A DNA stretch of 64,000 bases from Pseudisothecium myosuroides (lineage: Eukaryota > Streptophyta > Bryopsida > Hypnales > Lembophyllaceae). The translations under genes and the position numbers were made by a program. Below the pieces are notes generated by a model. It saw only the letters and a list, made by a program, of their open reading frames with translations, was not told the origin of the DNA and did no database searches. Shown piece after piece: positions 1 to 12,365 of this stretch (position 1 is its first letter; each line of letters opens with the position of its first letter). The DNA lies in assembly GCA_951799445.1 (NCBI GenBank), contig OX637292.1, positions 4,343,296-4,407,295 of the forward strand, given 5' to 3'.

Positions 1-1720
1 GTGTGGATTATCACAGTGAAAAAAAAAGAAAAGGAACATGAGATCGAAGCTCCTGCTTCTCTTTCCAGCTAAGCTTCGGCAGTGAACAAGGGCGGTCTTC
101 CACTTCCGCCTTTCAGTTGCTGAAGTTGGGGAAAGGTCCAAAATTGTGGGACATTTTTAACGACCTTGGCCAGCCTTCTCATCCAAAAGAGCACTCCGTC
201 ACAGACTCACAGATGGACGATTTTCTGTATGGTCGCCAACTGATGAACTGCTGCCATTCTCAGGCAGGTCCGGGATTGAGCTTGCCAGCTCCTCGCAAAC
301 CAAAGAGGTGCCAGAGTTGTAGCTTGCCGGAGCTCTGGTGTGTATTTGGGGTGGTATTAACCTAATTAAATTTTTCTTTTTGTGTCAGAGACACATTAAA
401 AAAATGAAAAAGAATGACGAGAATGAATGACTGTCACGCGATCGTCCTCTCAGATGTGCATTTGCAGGCTGCCTCATTTTCAGTCAGAGATGCACAGGTG
501 GAACGCGAAGTAAGAAATTAGGCTGTTGATATTTCCGACTGATAAAAAACATGGACAGTTGTAAGGGAAAGCGCTGTCCAAACCCCAGAAGACGGAACAA
601 GGAGCAATTTGGGGGTCAGGATTCAGGAAAGCCAAATGCTGGAAATAGGAGGAAGAGTTGGACGTTGACAGAAGATTAGAACGACATTGATCAAACTAAC
701 CCTGCTCCTGACAACAGCCAAGCAAAAGTTTGCTCGTCAGAAAGGAAAGCAGGAGTACTTTCTTCAATAGCTGCTGCACAGTCGCCTTGCGACTCACAAT
801 ATCCTCGTCCGTATTTGTTTAATTTTGGGTGCAAAATGAAGGCAAATCTTCATTGCTATCTTTGTGGTACGTATACACTCGTTCATCAGTAACTCGAAGG
901 TGTTACTGTATACCTGCGGTTACTTTGAAGCAATACCAACACAATGTCGTTCAACATCCCACAGTAATTTAGTTCAACCTGACCTCATTGCTGATGCCAT
1001 CCCCTCGTCATTTTCACATCTCACGAGTAACTCATTGAAGTTACCATCAACACACTCCAACACTGCAACACGTCGAAACAAGCAAGTACAGACACTCCCA
1101 GGCAAATGAAAATACGTGTAAAATCAATGCAATGCAAGTGCACCGAACAGAAGGGCAGCCAGCACCTGTAACACCAAGTGACCGGTCCACAACATGAAAC
1201 TGAGACAAATGCGTGTATGAAGGACATGGGATTTATTGATCCGGCAATTTGGGTTCATGTATGTATCGTACAACACAAGGGGAGAAGGTCTCATACGAAA
1301 GAGTACTACTACACTCCCAATCCTCTATGTAAAAACTCGTACGCATGAGCTGATTAACGAAGCTCAAACTAGGAAGAAGAAAAACCAACATACTGTGGCT
1401 CTTCATTAATGTATACTCATCTCACTAGTCTACATAATAATCTACCACTTGCACCGACTACTCGGTAAGAAAAAGCTACAAAATTTGGTGGAGCCGTCGG
1501 GTCAGCGCAAGACATTAAATAATTCAAAAACCGCCACATGACCACGAAAGACTCTATGGATTCTATGTTACCTCGTATCCCCAGCTTCGAGGACAGACGA
1601 AAGAGGCTACCGTGGACAACACAATCACGGGAGTCCCGTGCATTCTTTAAAACATTCTCAAAAGAATACTGTCTCCGAGAATCATATTCAATTGAAAAAA
1701 AATCTCAATTGGTGTCATTC
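1..1720. other. 3' flank of the CRF gene, no gene recognised
   Basis: No protein family could be recognised in any frame here. The stretch lies downstream of the minus-strand CRF stop codon and probably includes its 3' untranslated region. Open frames in it are short and lack recognisable motifs. No transposon ends were seen. Confidence 0.5.
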
Positions 1721-3193
1721 TTAAGTGACAAGAATGTCAGTTGCATTGAACCAATCTAAGCTCCCGCTCTGATCAAAGCCCAGCTCGCCAACAATGTCGT
1801 CTCCCAGAAGATCAAACCCCGCTGCGAAGTCGAAGGCTCCATCATCACCAGGCGCAGGAAAATCGAACAAGAAATCATCAGAGAGAAATACCTCTCCTAA
1901 ATCACAACTGGGTTGCGAGTCTTCCACAGAATTTCTCGGGTTGTACGCTTGCTCAAGCTCACTATCCGAGTCTGAGGAGTTTTCAAAGAAGCGTCCAGCA
2001 AGCGTTGCGCTGTCCACCGCGGCGTCGCTCGAGGACGGCGTCTCGCAAGCAGTGAGACTGGAACACGGGGACCCGTCAGAGGAAGCGCGCGGAGAAGAAA
2101 TGAGATACTCGCAGTCGTCACTCAAATTGTCGAACAGACTGTCATCGTTCAAGAGATCTTTTTCAATGCGTGCGCTGAACGTTTCGACGTCGTCGTCGCG
2201 GGAGACGCAGCTCTCAGTGTCAGCGAGGCGCTCCACTTGCACTGCGCACATGGGCTGGGACGAAGCGGAGGTGGTCGCAATTGGTACTGCTGGAGCTTCC
2301 TTCTTCAATGTGCGCGCAGGCTTCGCATTGACCTCCTCTTTCTTGGTCGTCGTCGTCTTCTTCGTCGTCACGTCAGACGCGGAAGACGTTGTGGGCGCGC
2401 TTAACTGATTCGAATCCGTGAAATTCGTATGCGCTTGTGGCCCACGAATCTCTCTTGCGGCTCTATCATAAGCTTGCGCAGCTTGCTCAGCGGTATCGTA
2501 TGTTCCCAACCATAGCCGAACACCCTTCGAAGGATCCCGAATCTCAGCGGCCCACTTCCCCCACGGCCGTTGCCTCACACCTCGGTACTTATGCGGCTTG
2601 CCGACACTCGCAGCAGCAGACTTCACCTTCGCAACAACAGGTTTCGCCACTGTCGAACCCCGCGCTGTCTTCACACTCGCCGACTTCACAACAGGCGATG
2701 AAGCAACCTTGGGCACCTTCTTCTCAGGCACCTTCAGAGTTTTCTTTTTCGGTTGCCACGACTTCTCATAGAAGCTCGCCGCGGATCCAAGCTCGCCATC
2801 ATCCACTGGCGACGCGTAGCTCACGGAGCATTGCATTGCCTTCGCGGTGAACACCGAGTGGTAACTCGGAACTTCAGTTTCGTCAACTTCACTGTCCGAG
2901 CTCGACGAGTCCTCGTGATGCGCCACAGGTACACAGTCCATTTGAATTTCATGAACCAATCTTCGCTGCGAATTTCGTGAAGGACGGAAACTCTCATCAT
3001 CATCACTGGAGGAGTCGGTAGCGTCAGGGTCTGTGCAAATCACGCGCACTCGCTTGGGATACATTTGAAACCGCGACGAAAGCTCCGCGCCGGAAAGCTC
3101 CTCCTCAGAAACCGACTCATACTCACGCTTCATGCTCCCAGTCTTCGTCTTCACTGCGGAGCTACCCATCTTGTCACCACCAAAGTCCTGCAT
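1721..3193 (-). CDS. CRF: AP2/ERF transcription factor, cytokinin response factor (CRF) class
   Basis: Predicted nuclear DNA-binding protein of 490 aa if translation starts at the ATG ending at 3193; the ATG at 3169 (482 aa) has a better context (A at -3, G at +4). The frame stays open upstream to 3307 without an ATG. Numbering from 3193, a CRF-type motif ([16 protein letters not shown]) lies at about residues 47-62. A full ERF-type AP2 domain lies at about 202-258, starting [19 protein letters not shown] and ending [12 protein letters not shown], with the WAAEIRD and LG(T)YD signatures. Between them is a Lys/Ala/Val-rich basic linker. The C-terminus is long, Ser/Asp-rich and acidic with Phe/Leu/Trp clusters, resembling an activation region. 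The gene is intronless and ends with TAA at 1721-1723. The CRF motif plus AP2 pair defines the clade, whose known members act downstream of cytokinin two-component signalling. Orthology to a particular numbered CRF cannot be told. Confidence 0.93.
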   Translation of the reverse strand: MQDFGGDKMGSSAVKTKTGSMKREYESVSEEELSGAELSSRFQMYPKRVRVICTDPDATDSSSDDDESFRPSRNSQRRLVHEIQMDCVPVAHHEDSSSSDSEVDETEVPSYHSVFTAKAMQCSVSYASPVDDGELGSAASFYEKSWQPKKKTLKVPEKKVPKVASSPVVKSASVKTARGSTVAKPVVAKVKSAAASVGKPHKYRGVRQRPWGKWAAEIRDPSKGVRLWLGTYDTAEQAAQAYDRAAREIRGPQAHTNFTDSNQLSAPTTSSASDVTTKKTTTTKKEEVNAKPARTLKKEAPAVPIATTSASSQPMCAVQVERLADTESCVSRDDDVETFSARIEKDLLNDDSLFDNLSDDCEYLISSPRASSDGSPCSSLTACETPSSSDAAVDSATLAGRFFENSSDSDSELEQAYNPRNSVEDSQPSCDLGEVFLSDDFLFDFPAPGDDGAFDFAAGFDLLGDDIVGELGFDQSGSLDWFNATDILVT

Positions 3194-4000
3194 TTCACCC
3201 TCACAAGCCAAATTCTCCAAAACCTCAATGCAGCCCAAACTAAAACTCCAAATCCCTCTCTCTCTCCAATTCCTCAGTCCTGGCACCCAACTCTGTATCA
3301 AGCTCAATATCCAACTCGGTTACAACAGAGGCTCTTCAACCCACCGCAATTGCTACCCGCTGAACCTCGCACTGCTAAACCTCGAACTGCAAGCTTCATT
3401 CTGCCCGAGCCCCCATGCATTCTTTTGCAGCAATGTGGCGCACTGGTTGTGAGATTGGTCGACTATGGCGATGATTGTGGGCGACAAGTAAGACTGTGAG
3501 AGGCAGACACCCAGCCGGGAGAGAAGGAGGCAAGTGTAGGGGAGTGTTGGAGTGATGATGAGCGTGGTAGTGGAGCTGGGGGAGTGGCGGCCAGTCTGTT
3601 TCCGTGCTATTGTATTGATAGTTCTAATATGGAGACTTGGGGGAGACTTGGGAGCGCTGGAGCGCTGGTGGAAGAGAAGGGAATTGAAGTCGCTACTTAA
3701 CGAGAGTGGGAGGGGGAAGGAGGGGAGGCTTTATGGAGTTCAGGAGGCTTGCTTACATGGCGTTTATGTTGGGTACTGGCTGCCTATTATTAGGGGTACA
3801 CGGGCCTACGGGACTGGACGAGACAATAACTATAATATCTAACTGGGTGGCGGGGCTGGGGCGTACTCACATTCAAATCCTTTTGGTTTGGTTTTGAGGG
3901 GTTTCAAATTCAAACTCGTTTTGTTTTGTTTTGGGAATTCAAATTATTTCATTTTTTAGAAAGAAAACATCAAATAAAAGTGCAAGGAAAGATGAAGGAC
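3194..4000. promoter_or_regulatory. Upstream region of the CRF gene
   Basis: This stretch lies immediately upstream of the minus-strand CRF start and should contain its 5' UTR and promoter. It is richer in G and C than the spacer beyond 3900. I did not find a convincing TATA element or a named operator, so this rests on position only. Confidence 0.4.
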
Positions 4001-4107
4001 AAGAAACAATTAGAATTATTGGGAAAAAAAAAGGGGAGATTGGCAATGAGAGGGGGAGCTAACTACCACTTGGGAAGGTGGAGATTGTAAGAGCAAAAAG
4101 TCTAATA

Positions 4108-4297
4108 CAGTAGAACCTCTCTAAGTTGATCCTCTCTAAGTTGATAAACCTCTGTAAACTAATCATGTCAGACCGGTCCCGGACTGGGCCACACAACAAA
4201 GGCTGTGACTAAAAATGACCCTCTCTAAGTCAATAAACCTCTATAAACCAATCTGTCAGACTAGTCCGGGACTGATCAACTTAGAGAGGTTCTACTG
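4108..4297. mobile_element. Tc1/mariner (Emigrant-like) MITE, 190 bp
   Basis: The element has inverted ends beginning CAGTAGAACCTCTCTAAGTT and ending with the reverse complement, flanked on each side by TA (4106-4107 and 4298-4299). The subterminal segment is repeated internally (TAAACCTCT at two places). CAGTARAACCTCTxTAA ends with a TA target duplication are typical of pogo/Emigrant-type MITEs in plants. No coding capacity. Confidence 0.85.
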
Positions 4298-4299
4298 TA

Positions 4300-5589
4300 C
4301 ATCTAATCAAACTAACTACTCTCCACTAAGCTCAACTTTCCAGTCTTCCTCACAAGTACCGGAGTATTTGAGAATAGGATGAGTGACTACAATACAAAGA
4401 TAAGACTAAAGTATTGGCATTTGTAGCAACTAACTGAGAAGTGCAATGGAGCAAATTCAATGTGACCACCTTATTCCAAAAAATGGACATAACCACATCA
4501 TTTGCTTTGATGACCAAATCAAAATATAGTGTTGAGAGCATTCATATTTCGTCAACTTTGGAGACTTGTAATTGTGGATTTGGCTTAGTAAAGAAACTTC
4601 ACTGAGTTTGGGAAACTTTATTGAGTTTGGGAAACTTGACAAAGCAGCTTCCTATGTGCTTAGCACATATAAATATTCAATGCATCGGAAAAGAGGAGAA
4701 TTGAGATTCCTTCAATTGTGATTCCTACTTCAAGCCATCTTAGCAAAAATGGCATCACGCCATGGCACATGACACACCTAGAGTTCATTGAAGAGCTATG
4801 ATTGAAAAATCCTTCTATTGCTTGTGCACTAGATTTGTTAAAGGGTCATGACCCTCGACACAACCCCAAGTCAAAAGAAGAATGGTTTTTGAGGGATAGA
4901 AATCCTCTTCAAAGAGATGGATAAATTCTTTCATTTTGTTTTTAATGTAGTCTTCTTCATTTTTATTGTTGACTCAAAAGAAGATTTTATCCTAATAGAA
5001 GCACCATAAAGAGTGATTCATCAATTATATGAAAAAGGATGATATTGTATGATACGTGAGTATTATAAAGTAAAGATCCATCTCCTATGCATCCTGACGG
5101 GTGCATGAGGTTGGCTAAAAAGAGTTGAATGTTTACCATCATCAATGGCAAAACTCCAAGAAAACCTCCCACAAGCCCTCAAATTGGTCTCCACAATCAT
5201 AAGGTGTTTTCATAAAACTAGTAGCCACTGACTTTTATACAAGAAACTCTCTGGAATGCTCTTTTGGATTCGAGATAGGCTGCCTAGCTCAAGGCTTGGC
5301 TAAGCATTCATTGTCAACCTCATTTTAGAGATAGCATGTAGACCAAATTTGATAGTATTTGGCTCCAGTTCTTGGTCTTAGCATTTAGAAACCATGACTC
5401 TATTATTTGGAGTTTGAGGGGCCTTCCTTCCCTCTTAGGGCCAGCTTACATATATTGGTGGGTGGGAGTAGTTAACAATGCCAAAATATAGAAAGCACTT
5501 TTATGCTCCTTCTACATTGTGGAATACACTAATATCGGTGGAACTCTCTCTCCTACTTCCATCCTTACCGATCATCAATGGCACTGTTC
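4300..5589. other. AT-rich spacer with decayed coding-like sequence
   Basis: No intact gene. On the plus strand around 4740-4923 one frame reads like protein apart from one internal stop, including LLKGHDPRHNPKSKEEWFL, but I could not assign it to a family. The rest shows no inverted ends or motifs I recognise. A decayed transposon ORF is the simplest guess. Confidence 0.3.
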
Positions 5590-5800
5590 TTATCTTTTAG
5601 TTGGTTTTTTTTCCACTGGGCTCACATGTAAGCTAGCCTTTACTCCCTCTTGCTCCTGTACTTAGTCTCTCTCTTTCCATTGTCGTGCATTTTGTTGTTC
5701 TTCATCTCTTCATTTCCAGCCTCGCGGCTTGGTTGTTTTGTTTCGTTGGTTTTTTTCAATGCAATGGTTCTGCACTTGTTAATTGTTAAAAAGAAAACTG
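5590..5800 (+). mobile_element. 3' end of a non-LTR retroposon (LINE/SINE)
   Basis: T-rich sequence with a shared 3' module (cgcggcttgg, then aatgcaatgg, then tttgtt-like bases and an A-rich stop) recurs at 20073-20181 and 47340-47515, and in reverse at about 50875-51060. The recurrence and A-rich 3' ends fit 5'-truncated LINE or LINE-mobilised copies. Its 5' limit is uncertain. Confidence 0.55.
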
Positions 5801-6311
5801 GCCTCAGCCATGATCTCCTCAGGCCAAGGGCTTGGATTAAAAGCTTATTTCCACACCCAATTAGCAGCATTGCCAGCATGAGTGCCAGCTTCATCTTATG
5901 CTATGATTAACCATTTAAGATTAGAGGTGGGTTAAGTTAGTCAGTTAGTGGTGTCCTGTGGGTGGATGGGAAGTGGTTATGCGAGGCTGGCATGGGATTG
6001 GCCAAGTGATGCACACAGTTGCCTACATATTGGCATGGATCTGGGTTTTTAATTGGTTCTTTAATCTGGCAATGTGTTGGGGCTCCTTCTTTGCAGGGTC
6101 TGGGGTTTAGGCTAAACATGGTGTGTTAACTCGGGTGTAAATTTTGGTTTAGGGTAACCACCTATGCTTGGCATGCAGCACATGGAGGAGCTCCTGGAGC
6201 ATGGAGAGGGCAGGAAAGGGTGGGCGAAATAATTTGGTGTAAACTGGTGCAGGACAGAGAGATTTCCTGAATTTTTGGAAATGTGTTCTGCAAAAATGAA
6301 TTAGCTCCAAT

Positions 6312-7185
6312 AGGAAAGTCCCAAGGCCTTTTATCATTAAAAAAATACTCAAAACTGCATATATGATCGTAGGATCTTGGATTAGATTGGTATAAGAATG
6401 TGTGGAAGAAATTTCTAAACCTTTGATGGCATACATTGCAAGGTATTTGCAATTGAAGTGAGGAAAACATGATTTTTTGCACTTTGCGTGACTAGATTAT
6501 AAGACTTTGAATCTTCTTAATTTAATTTTTTTTGCACTACACATTTTAAGTTTCTAATCTTTTATGTGTAATAATTGAGTTGAGAGTTTGGGGAATTTTT
6601 TTGAGAAAAAAACATAATTTTCATTCTTTAAAAAATTATCAAATAAAAGTAGGTACAAGAGAGAAGAAAAAACTAAATTGTTCATAGCTCCACAATGGAA
6701 TTGAAAATCACTCATCTCAACAGTGAGATTGTTCTAGCAAGCAAACTAAATCATGTGGAGTTTGTTTTTTTAATTATGAAAATTGAGTTTGAAAATGAAT
6801 ACTATAGGTGAATACTTTAGGTTAATACTATAGGTTAATACTTTTTTGAAGAAGATGCTTAGATTGCCCAAAAATAGGACTCTTCATACCTTTCTCATCT
6901 TTAGTCCAAATATAAAGAATCAAATCTTCCATGTAGACAAAAATATTTTCTATAAGAAGAAACTTTAAAATATGTATATCTTGACATTTAGTGATTTTTT
7001 GGGTATTGCCCAAATGAAGACCATTTTGAATTTTAGGTGGCATAACTTTTGCTCTGAATCATTGTTTGAAATAAAAATTATATTTTCATAAAGCTAACTT
7101 GTTTTTCTATCTTCCGAAAATGTTTCAAAAAGTCATGTAAAAAATTGAGGTCAAACAATCCTATGAGTTTTTTTGGGGGGAGGAC
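6312..7185 (+). mobile_element. Degenerate copy of the 930-bp TTAA element
   Basis: The interior lines up through its length with the copies at 12366-13300 and 46325-47245: the CAAGGCC start, aaaatactcaaaactgc, ggatcttg, the ttgcaatt/tttgcac block and the closing toward ggggggaggacgg. Both TTAA-CCCC termini are lost, so this is an old copy. Confidence 0.65.
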
Positions 7186-7373
7186 GGAATTTCAAACCCT
7201 TTGACATATTTGAACTTGCCAAACTTCATCCCTCTAGAATTGCGCCAGTATTGTAAAGATTTGTAGCAAGTATTGTTCCAAAAACACATATGCTGGACCC
7301 TATCCAAAATCCATTTTGTCTCGTGAGGAGACTTTGGAACTTCAAGGGTTAAGACACTCAACCAATATAAGTA

Positions 7374-7751
7374 GGGATAGTCATACTTTCTTCATTGCAC
7401 GTCTCCACGTCCATTATTATCCTCCAAAGGTGAATAATGGACGAGTATAAGACTTCGTGAGCAAAGTCTATTTTGTTGCGGAACTCAATTTCACGTTGTT
7501 GCCATTTTCATTGCTCCCACAGTTCAGCATTCTCCGTTGAAGCCCGAGTTTTGTGCTTTCATCTAGCGTTTCGCACCGGTTGCGCATTTTGCGCGTCCAT
7601 CAATCCACTTCTCTACTCTCATTCTCCAAACAACAAAAAAGAGGGGTCATTCCTTTTTCATAGTTTTTGGCTCCTAATTGGCTCCTCATTTCTTCCCTCA
7701 ACTTCTCATTCTTTATAGAAATTTTGTTTTTGAAGAAGGTGTGACTACCCC
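7374..7751. mobile_element. MITE with TA target site and GGGGTAGTCACACCTTCTTC ends
   Basis: The left end reads GGGATAGTCATACTTTCTTC and the right end is the reverse complement of GGGGTAGTCACACCTTCTTC. TA flanks both sides. Related ends occur at 43364-43551 and near 62950. Size is about 378 bp and it has no coding capacity. A Tc1/mariner-type MITE family is inferred. Confidence 0.75.
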
Positions 7752-7948
7752 TAGTGTAGAGATTGAACGACAAGTCTCACAACATGGAGATTGGAACTAT
7801 GACTTTCAGCTTGCTACCTAGGCTGAAATAGTTTGCGTGAGCCAGATGAGATGTACTTGTTCTCTTGTGTTTATTAATGCTATAGTCACCTTTTATTTAA
7901 AAAAAACATGGAGATTGAAACTCAAATAGTTTCAACCACAATCTTCTC

Positions 7949-8181
7949 TTAGGACGCTAAATGAGTCCCATGAAGAGGTTCCAACAGGGTGAAAGCGCCA
8001 GTTCTTGGGTATAAAAGTAAAGTCTTGCCTCCTATTATGAGCCGTGACTAGGGTATGTTGGAGACCTCTCCTATCTAATTCGGGGTCTTTGATTGCAAAT
8101 ATGAATTCAAAGTTTGCAAAAACAAAATTGTGTGAAAAATAAAAAATTCCTGCATTTTCACCCTACTCATTTAGCGTCCTG
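7949..8181. mobile_element. Small Mutator-like MITE with a 10-bp target duplication
   Basis: The inverted ends AGGACGCTAAATGAGT (7951) and ACTCATTTAGCGTCCT (ending 8180) are perfect over 16 bp. The direct repeat CAATCTTCTC flanks them at 7939-7948 and 8182-8191. A 9-10 bp duplication with short GC-leaning ends fits a Mutator-superfamily non-autonomous element. The exact end is ambiguous by one or two bases. Confidence 0.8.
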
Positions 8182-8191
8182 CAATCTTCTC

Positions 8192-11100
8192 AGCGCAGGA
8201 ATGTAGTTGGCTTTTGTACTGAACAAGTGTCCTTTTCCCCTTTTTCCATTATGAAACAGCATGTGTTCACTTTCTGTAGGACATTGCAGGCAAGTAAGCT
8301 TATAGGCTCAATTGTGTCTGCACTTTTTCTCAAAATGGAGAAATATGGTACGGCTTGTTAGGCTCCAGGGATGGACAGAAGAGTCCAGCGTCTCTTGTTG
8401 CGGAACTCAATTTCACCGGCTACTTTTGCAACCTCGTATTAATATTGTTGTAAGAGTGATTCAAGGTAGAGTGACCTGAGTAACTTATGATTGCCGCAGA
8501 GCTCCAGCTGAAACTCTGTCTGCAGAACCCCGCCTGCCTGCAGTATGTGTTATGTTATTACTGTACAGTCCCTGTAAATGAAGCAAAAAACTCAGGGTTC
8601 ACTTCTTGTTCTGCACTTATTGCTAATCCACATACGGATCATCATTTCAAATTTGTTGATTAGTATACTCTTGTAATTGATCGAGACAGAGATTGACGCC
8701 TCCCTTTGAGTAGCTTCTCACGCAAGTCAAAGAACGTATTCATGGGGCCATGTGTGCGGGTAGTTCACTCTAGTATCTATACCACCCAAACTCTTATTAA
8801 CTAGCCAGCACTAATGGAAGCTTGGAAGTTGGAAAGGCAAACTCTACCTTCGCGACAATCTATGTTTGAAATACAAAACTCACTTCAGTGGGTGTCAATA
8901 CGTTATTCAATAGGATCTGTCTGCAAGGGGAATCTGGACCTGTTCCCAAACCAAGTTAGGAAAAAACACGACCACAAAGGTGTGAAACACTCCATCTTTG
9001 ACAACACAAGGACAAACATTTGACGATAAGATAATTTTCCTTGCATCTTCCAATAACCACACAAAGTTCATGTTCACAAGGCTACAGTATGTTTGAACAG
9101 CACATGGAAAAACATTTGACGATATTATAATCTTCCTTGCGTCTTTTGATAAGTGCATTTACAGAAGGATAGATAATGTTCGAAACAGAGTAATTTGACA
9201 CACAATGCAATGTGGCACCGTGTGCCAGCACATCCCTTGCCAACTGAATTTCCCATGTGCTGATTGTTTAGCCACAACTCACAAGGACAGACCAAGTAAT
9301 AACTTAAGCTTAAACTATCATTTCTGTTGTCTTTGTCAAAAGCACTTTCCTGCTGGTTATAAGTTAAGTTAATTAAACAAGATTAGTTGTGACATGATTC
9401 TATCATCAACTGAACTTCGGAAGAGTTATTTCGCAGCTAGAGTAGCTCAGTAGCTCTACGTATTGAATGCACAGATCGATTTGATTCCCATTGGGAACAG
9501 GTGAGTGTGTTTTGTAATAGTTTTAACTCCGATTTCCGATCTGTAAGGCTGATTGCAATTGCAAGATGTTTTGCATTGTCCTTGGCCACTTTGCCACATT
9601 GCCAACAAGCATTTAAAGCCCAACAAAAAGCAATAGGGAGATCAAATCTTGGCAGTCTGCACATCTCCTCCAAACAACCGACGAGCAGGCATTACAGGGG
9701 TGGGGTGGGGGCAGGAAAGCCCAAAGAGGAAAAATAGTAAAACAAGACCACCGATTCAACAACAAATCAATAAGAATATGCATAAATCATACATTGTACC
9801 TTTGGCGACCTGCCTGAGTGGGCACTTACTTAACTAAAGTTAAGTGAGAATATCCCCACTACCAAAACAGTCGAGGAACGCTTTCAGTTTTCCCCCAAAC
9901 TGCCGAGGTTAAGTTGTTAAAAATGCCGGGTTTAAACCCCACATTCTGAGAGAGAATATGTGATGCACGGTGAGTGGCAAGGAAGGCAAGGGAATCTCGA
10001 ATCTGGGTCGCATGACCGTGACCATGGACCCAACTTTTGCGAAGGCAAGGGTAGTTCTAAGTTATTCTTTTCCTCATCTTTCCAAATTCGATTTTTACAA
10101 AAGATGGCCGGGACACAGCATGACGTAAGTACAGTAGTGTGGACGGTAAGTTACAGAAAAATTATTTTGGGCAGGAACCTTCCCTTCCCTTGGGCCGGAC
10201 GGACATGATCAATGGTAATAAGCTGGCTTATGGTTACTTATTATTCATCCAGGGCAGGGCAGTGGCGCGCCTTGCGCCCAAATGAGGGGCTGCCCACTTG
10301 CCACCAGGCGGCCCCGCTCATTAAATGCAGCTTAACGAAAACCACACACACTACGCAGCGCTTGGCACCAAGCAACTGCAAGCCAACTCCTCTCGCCTAT
10401 AATTAAAGGCCGCCGTCGTGGGTCGGAACCCCCAGTAGCCGCGTGGGCCAAGCCTCGGGAACGCTTCGGGAACGCTTCTTGGGAACGTGGGGAACTTTCG
10501 TTCTCGACCCGAGGCCGTCGGGCGTCGGGCACTGGGATCTCTGCCCCTCCCTGCGTCCGTGTCAGCAGACGGAATTTGTGTCCCCAATGGGGCAGTGGTG
10601 TGGAAAACGAATATTTCCGTAATTCCTTGTGGGCTTGGCCAATCACTCCGTCTTTTTTTAGCCAGCCGGCCCCTTGCACTGTTCTCTGCACTGTTCGTTT
10701 TTTTGGATTTTTTTTTTAAACAAATGGGAACTGCACTGTTCGTTTGGCCTCCCCGAGGGTGGGTTCGTTCAGTTGCTGGTTGACGGTTACTCAGCTTTGC
10801 TCCTGTAGCCATTTCCCTGGTCATGGGACTCTTCTTTCACTTCACTTGAGATTCATTCAGACCTGCTTGCTTGCCCCCCATCGACTGATCTGAATGGGCA
10901 CTGGCACCGCTCTAGAATGGGGGCTTCCGCCCTTCCCAATTGAAACTTGAAATCATAATGAGCTTCACTCTGTTGGAGTCCGTCGTGCGCCCATCACCCA
11001 TTACTTCGGGGTGAAATTTCATCAATTAATTAATGAAAACAAACAAGGGACTCAGGTCGAAGGACATGGAAATCCACTCACTCAGGGACACAACGGAATT

Positions 11101-11290
11101 CGGAACTGAAGATGCTGCAGTGTCATCTCGCACTTTTGGAAAAACTGAATGGATTGTGGGTACGGAAAGGCGAAGGAAAAAGACCACCAATCGGATCCCC
11201 TGAACCCTGGAAGAGTAGGAGCCCATGATCTCTGAGTTCAAGCCTTGCTGTCCAGCACTCGGTTTGCTGTCATTTGGCAACTGCTACTGT
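8192..11290. other. Mostly unique spacer, partly GC-rich, no gene recognised
   Basis: No transposon ends or protein families were seen. A GC-rich block at about 10250-10950 follows a TATAATTAAA sequence near 10399 and could be a promoter plus leader, but no coding sequence follows it on the plus strand. A two-unit tandem repeat at 9015-9150 is listed separately. Confidence 0.4.
9015..9150. repeat. Two-unit tandem duplication, period about 96 bp
   Basis: The segment starting AACATTTGACGATA at 9015, running into the block ttccttgcatctt, is repeated from 9111 with a few substitutions. Confidence 0.6.
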
Positions 11291-12365
11291 AGTGGATATG
11301 AATGGAAAATTTTAATATTTGTTTTTCAGAGATGGATTTGTACGTCAAATACAAGTCATTGAAATTTCAAATTTTTTTGGGAAAATTTGAAATTACTGTG
11401 ATTTTTTTAAGAAAAAAGTGAATAAAATTGATATCAAATAGAGAATGTACTTGAAAAATCTGAAATTTTCACCACAAAATGTATATTATAGTGTATAACA
11501 TCATGACGGTGTAAATCAAAGTTATTGTGTTATTCTAATATTAGAAAATCAAGAAACCATGGTTGTAGGCCCAAAGTTTGTATTCCGATAAAAAACATTG
11601 AAATTTACAAATTCTTCAAAATGTCCAATTGGAGTAGAAACTGCACTTGATAAGCTTCATTTCATTAGTTTGACTCCAATTCAAAAAATATAATTTATAC
11701 GGCTAAAATTCACTTCAAAAGTAAATAGCAAGAAATGGCCAAAATACAATACAAAGGCTATGATCCGTGGATTAAGCATCTTCTTCTTTGAAAAAGTCAA
11801 TAATATCGTAAGGAGGGAATATCCAATACTATTCATTGAAAATGTATTCAAACAACTTCCAAAAATAAAAATTGGATGAAAAAATATTTTTTTCCATCCT
11901 ACAAACTTAGATGAAGTCATCCGAAGGATATTTGGAGATCCAGAGCAACATATGAGGGTTAAGAAGGGACGAGAGAGTCAAGAATCTAAGTCATGTGTCA
12001 ATTGGGAATATGCAAGTTGATAAAATAGAATGAAGAGGAATTTTTTCCTATTTTAAGTGATTAACAAGCTTTGGTGTAGTTGCAAAAAAGTTTTGAAGAC
12101 AATACATTATTGACCGCTTGTAACAAGTCCTTTTTTACCTTGAAGAAGTACCAAGTGTTAGAAAAGAATGTTTACCCAATCGATCGGTTGACCAAACTTC
12201 CTCAGCTTACTGAAGGATATTTGTTTCATGTATCCTTGGCTCTTCATCAATGTTCTTCATCTCCATGCTAAATAGTATTAAATGTTGTAGATGAAACAAT
12301 GGTTGGCATTTGGAAAGTGTCAACTTATCCACTTTTCTAGTGATGTTCATTTCAAATGTATCCCA
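11291..12365. other. AT-rich spacer
   Basis: Highly AT-rich sequence with no recognisable open frame, inverted ends or RNA gene. Confidence 0.4.

Noticed and set aside
1794..2850. Long open frames on the plus strand opposite the CRF gene (204 and 137 codons)
   Set aside because: They are antisense shadows of the Ser/Asp-rich CRF coding sequence; their translations are low-complexity and match no family.
9437..9505. tRNA-like start (gagtagctcagtagctctacg)
   Set aside because: It resembles an A box and D loop, but the rest does not fold into a cloverleaf and has no proper TTC loop or acceptor stem.
10332..10824. Overlapping open frames of 119 and 157 codons on the minus strand in GC-rich DNA
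   Set aside because: No domain, no recognisable splice context and neither begins convincingly; GC-rich sequence has few stops by chance.
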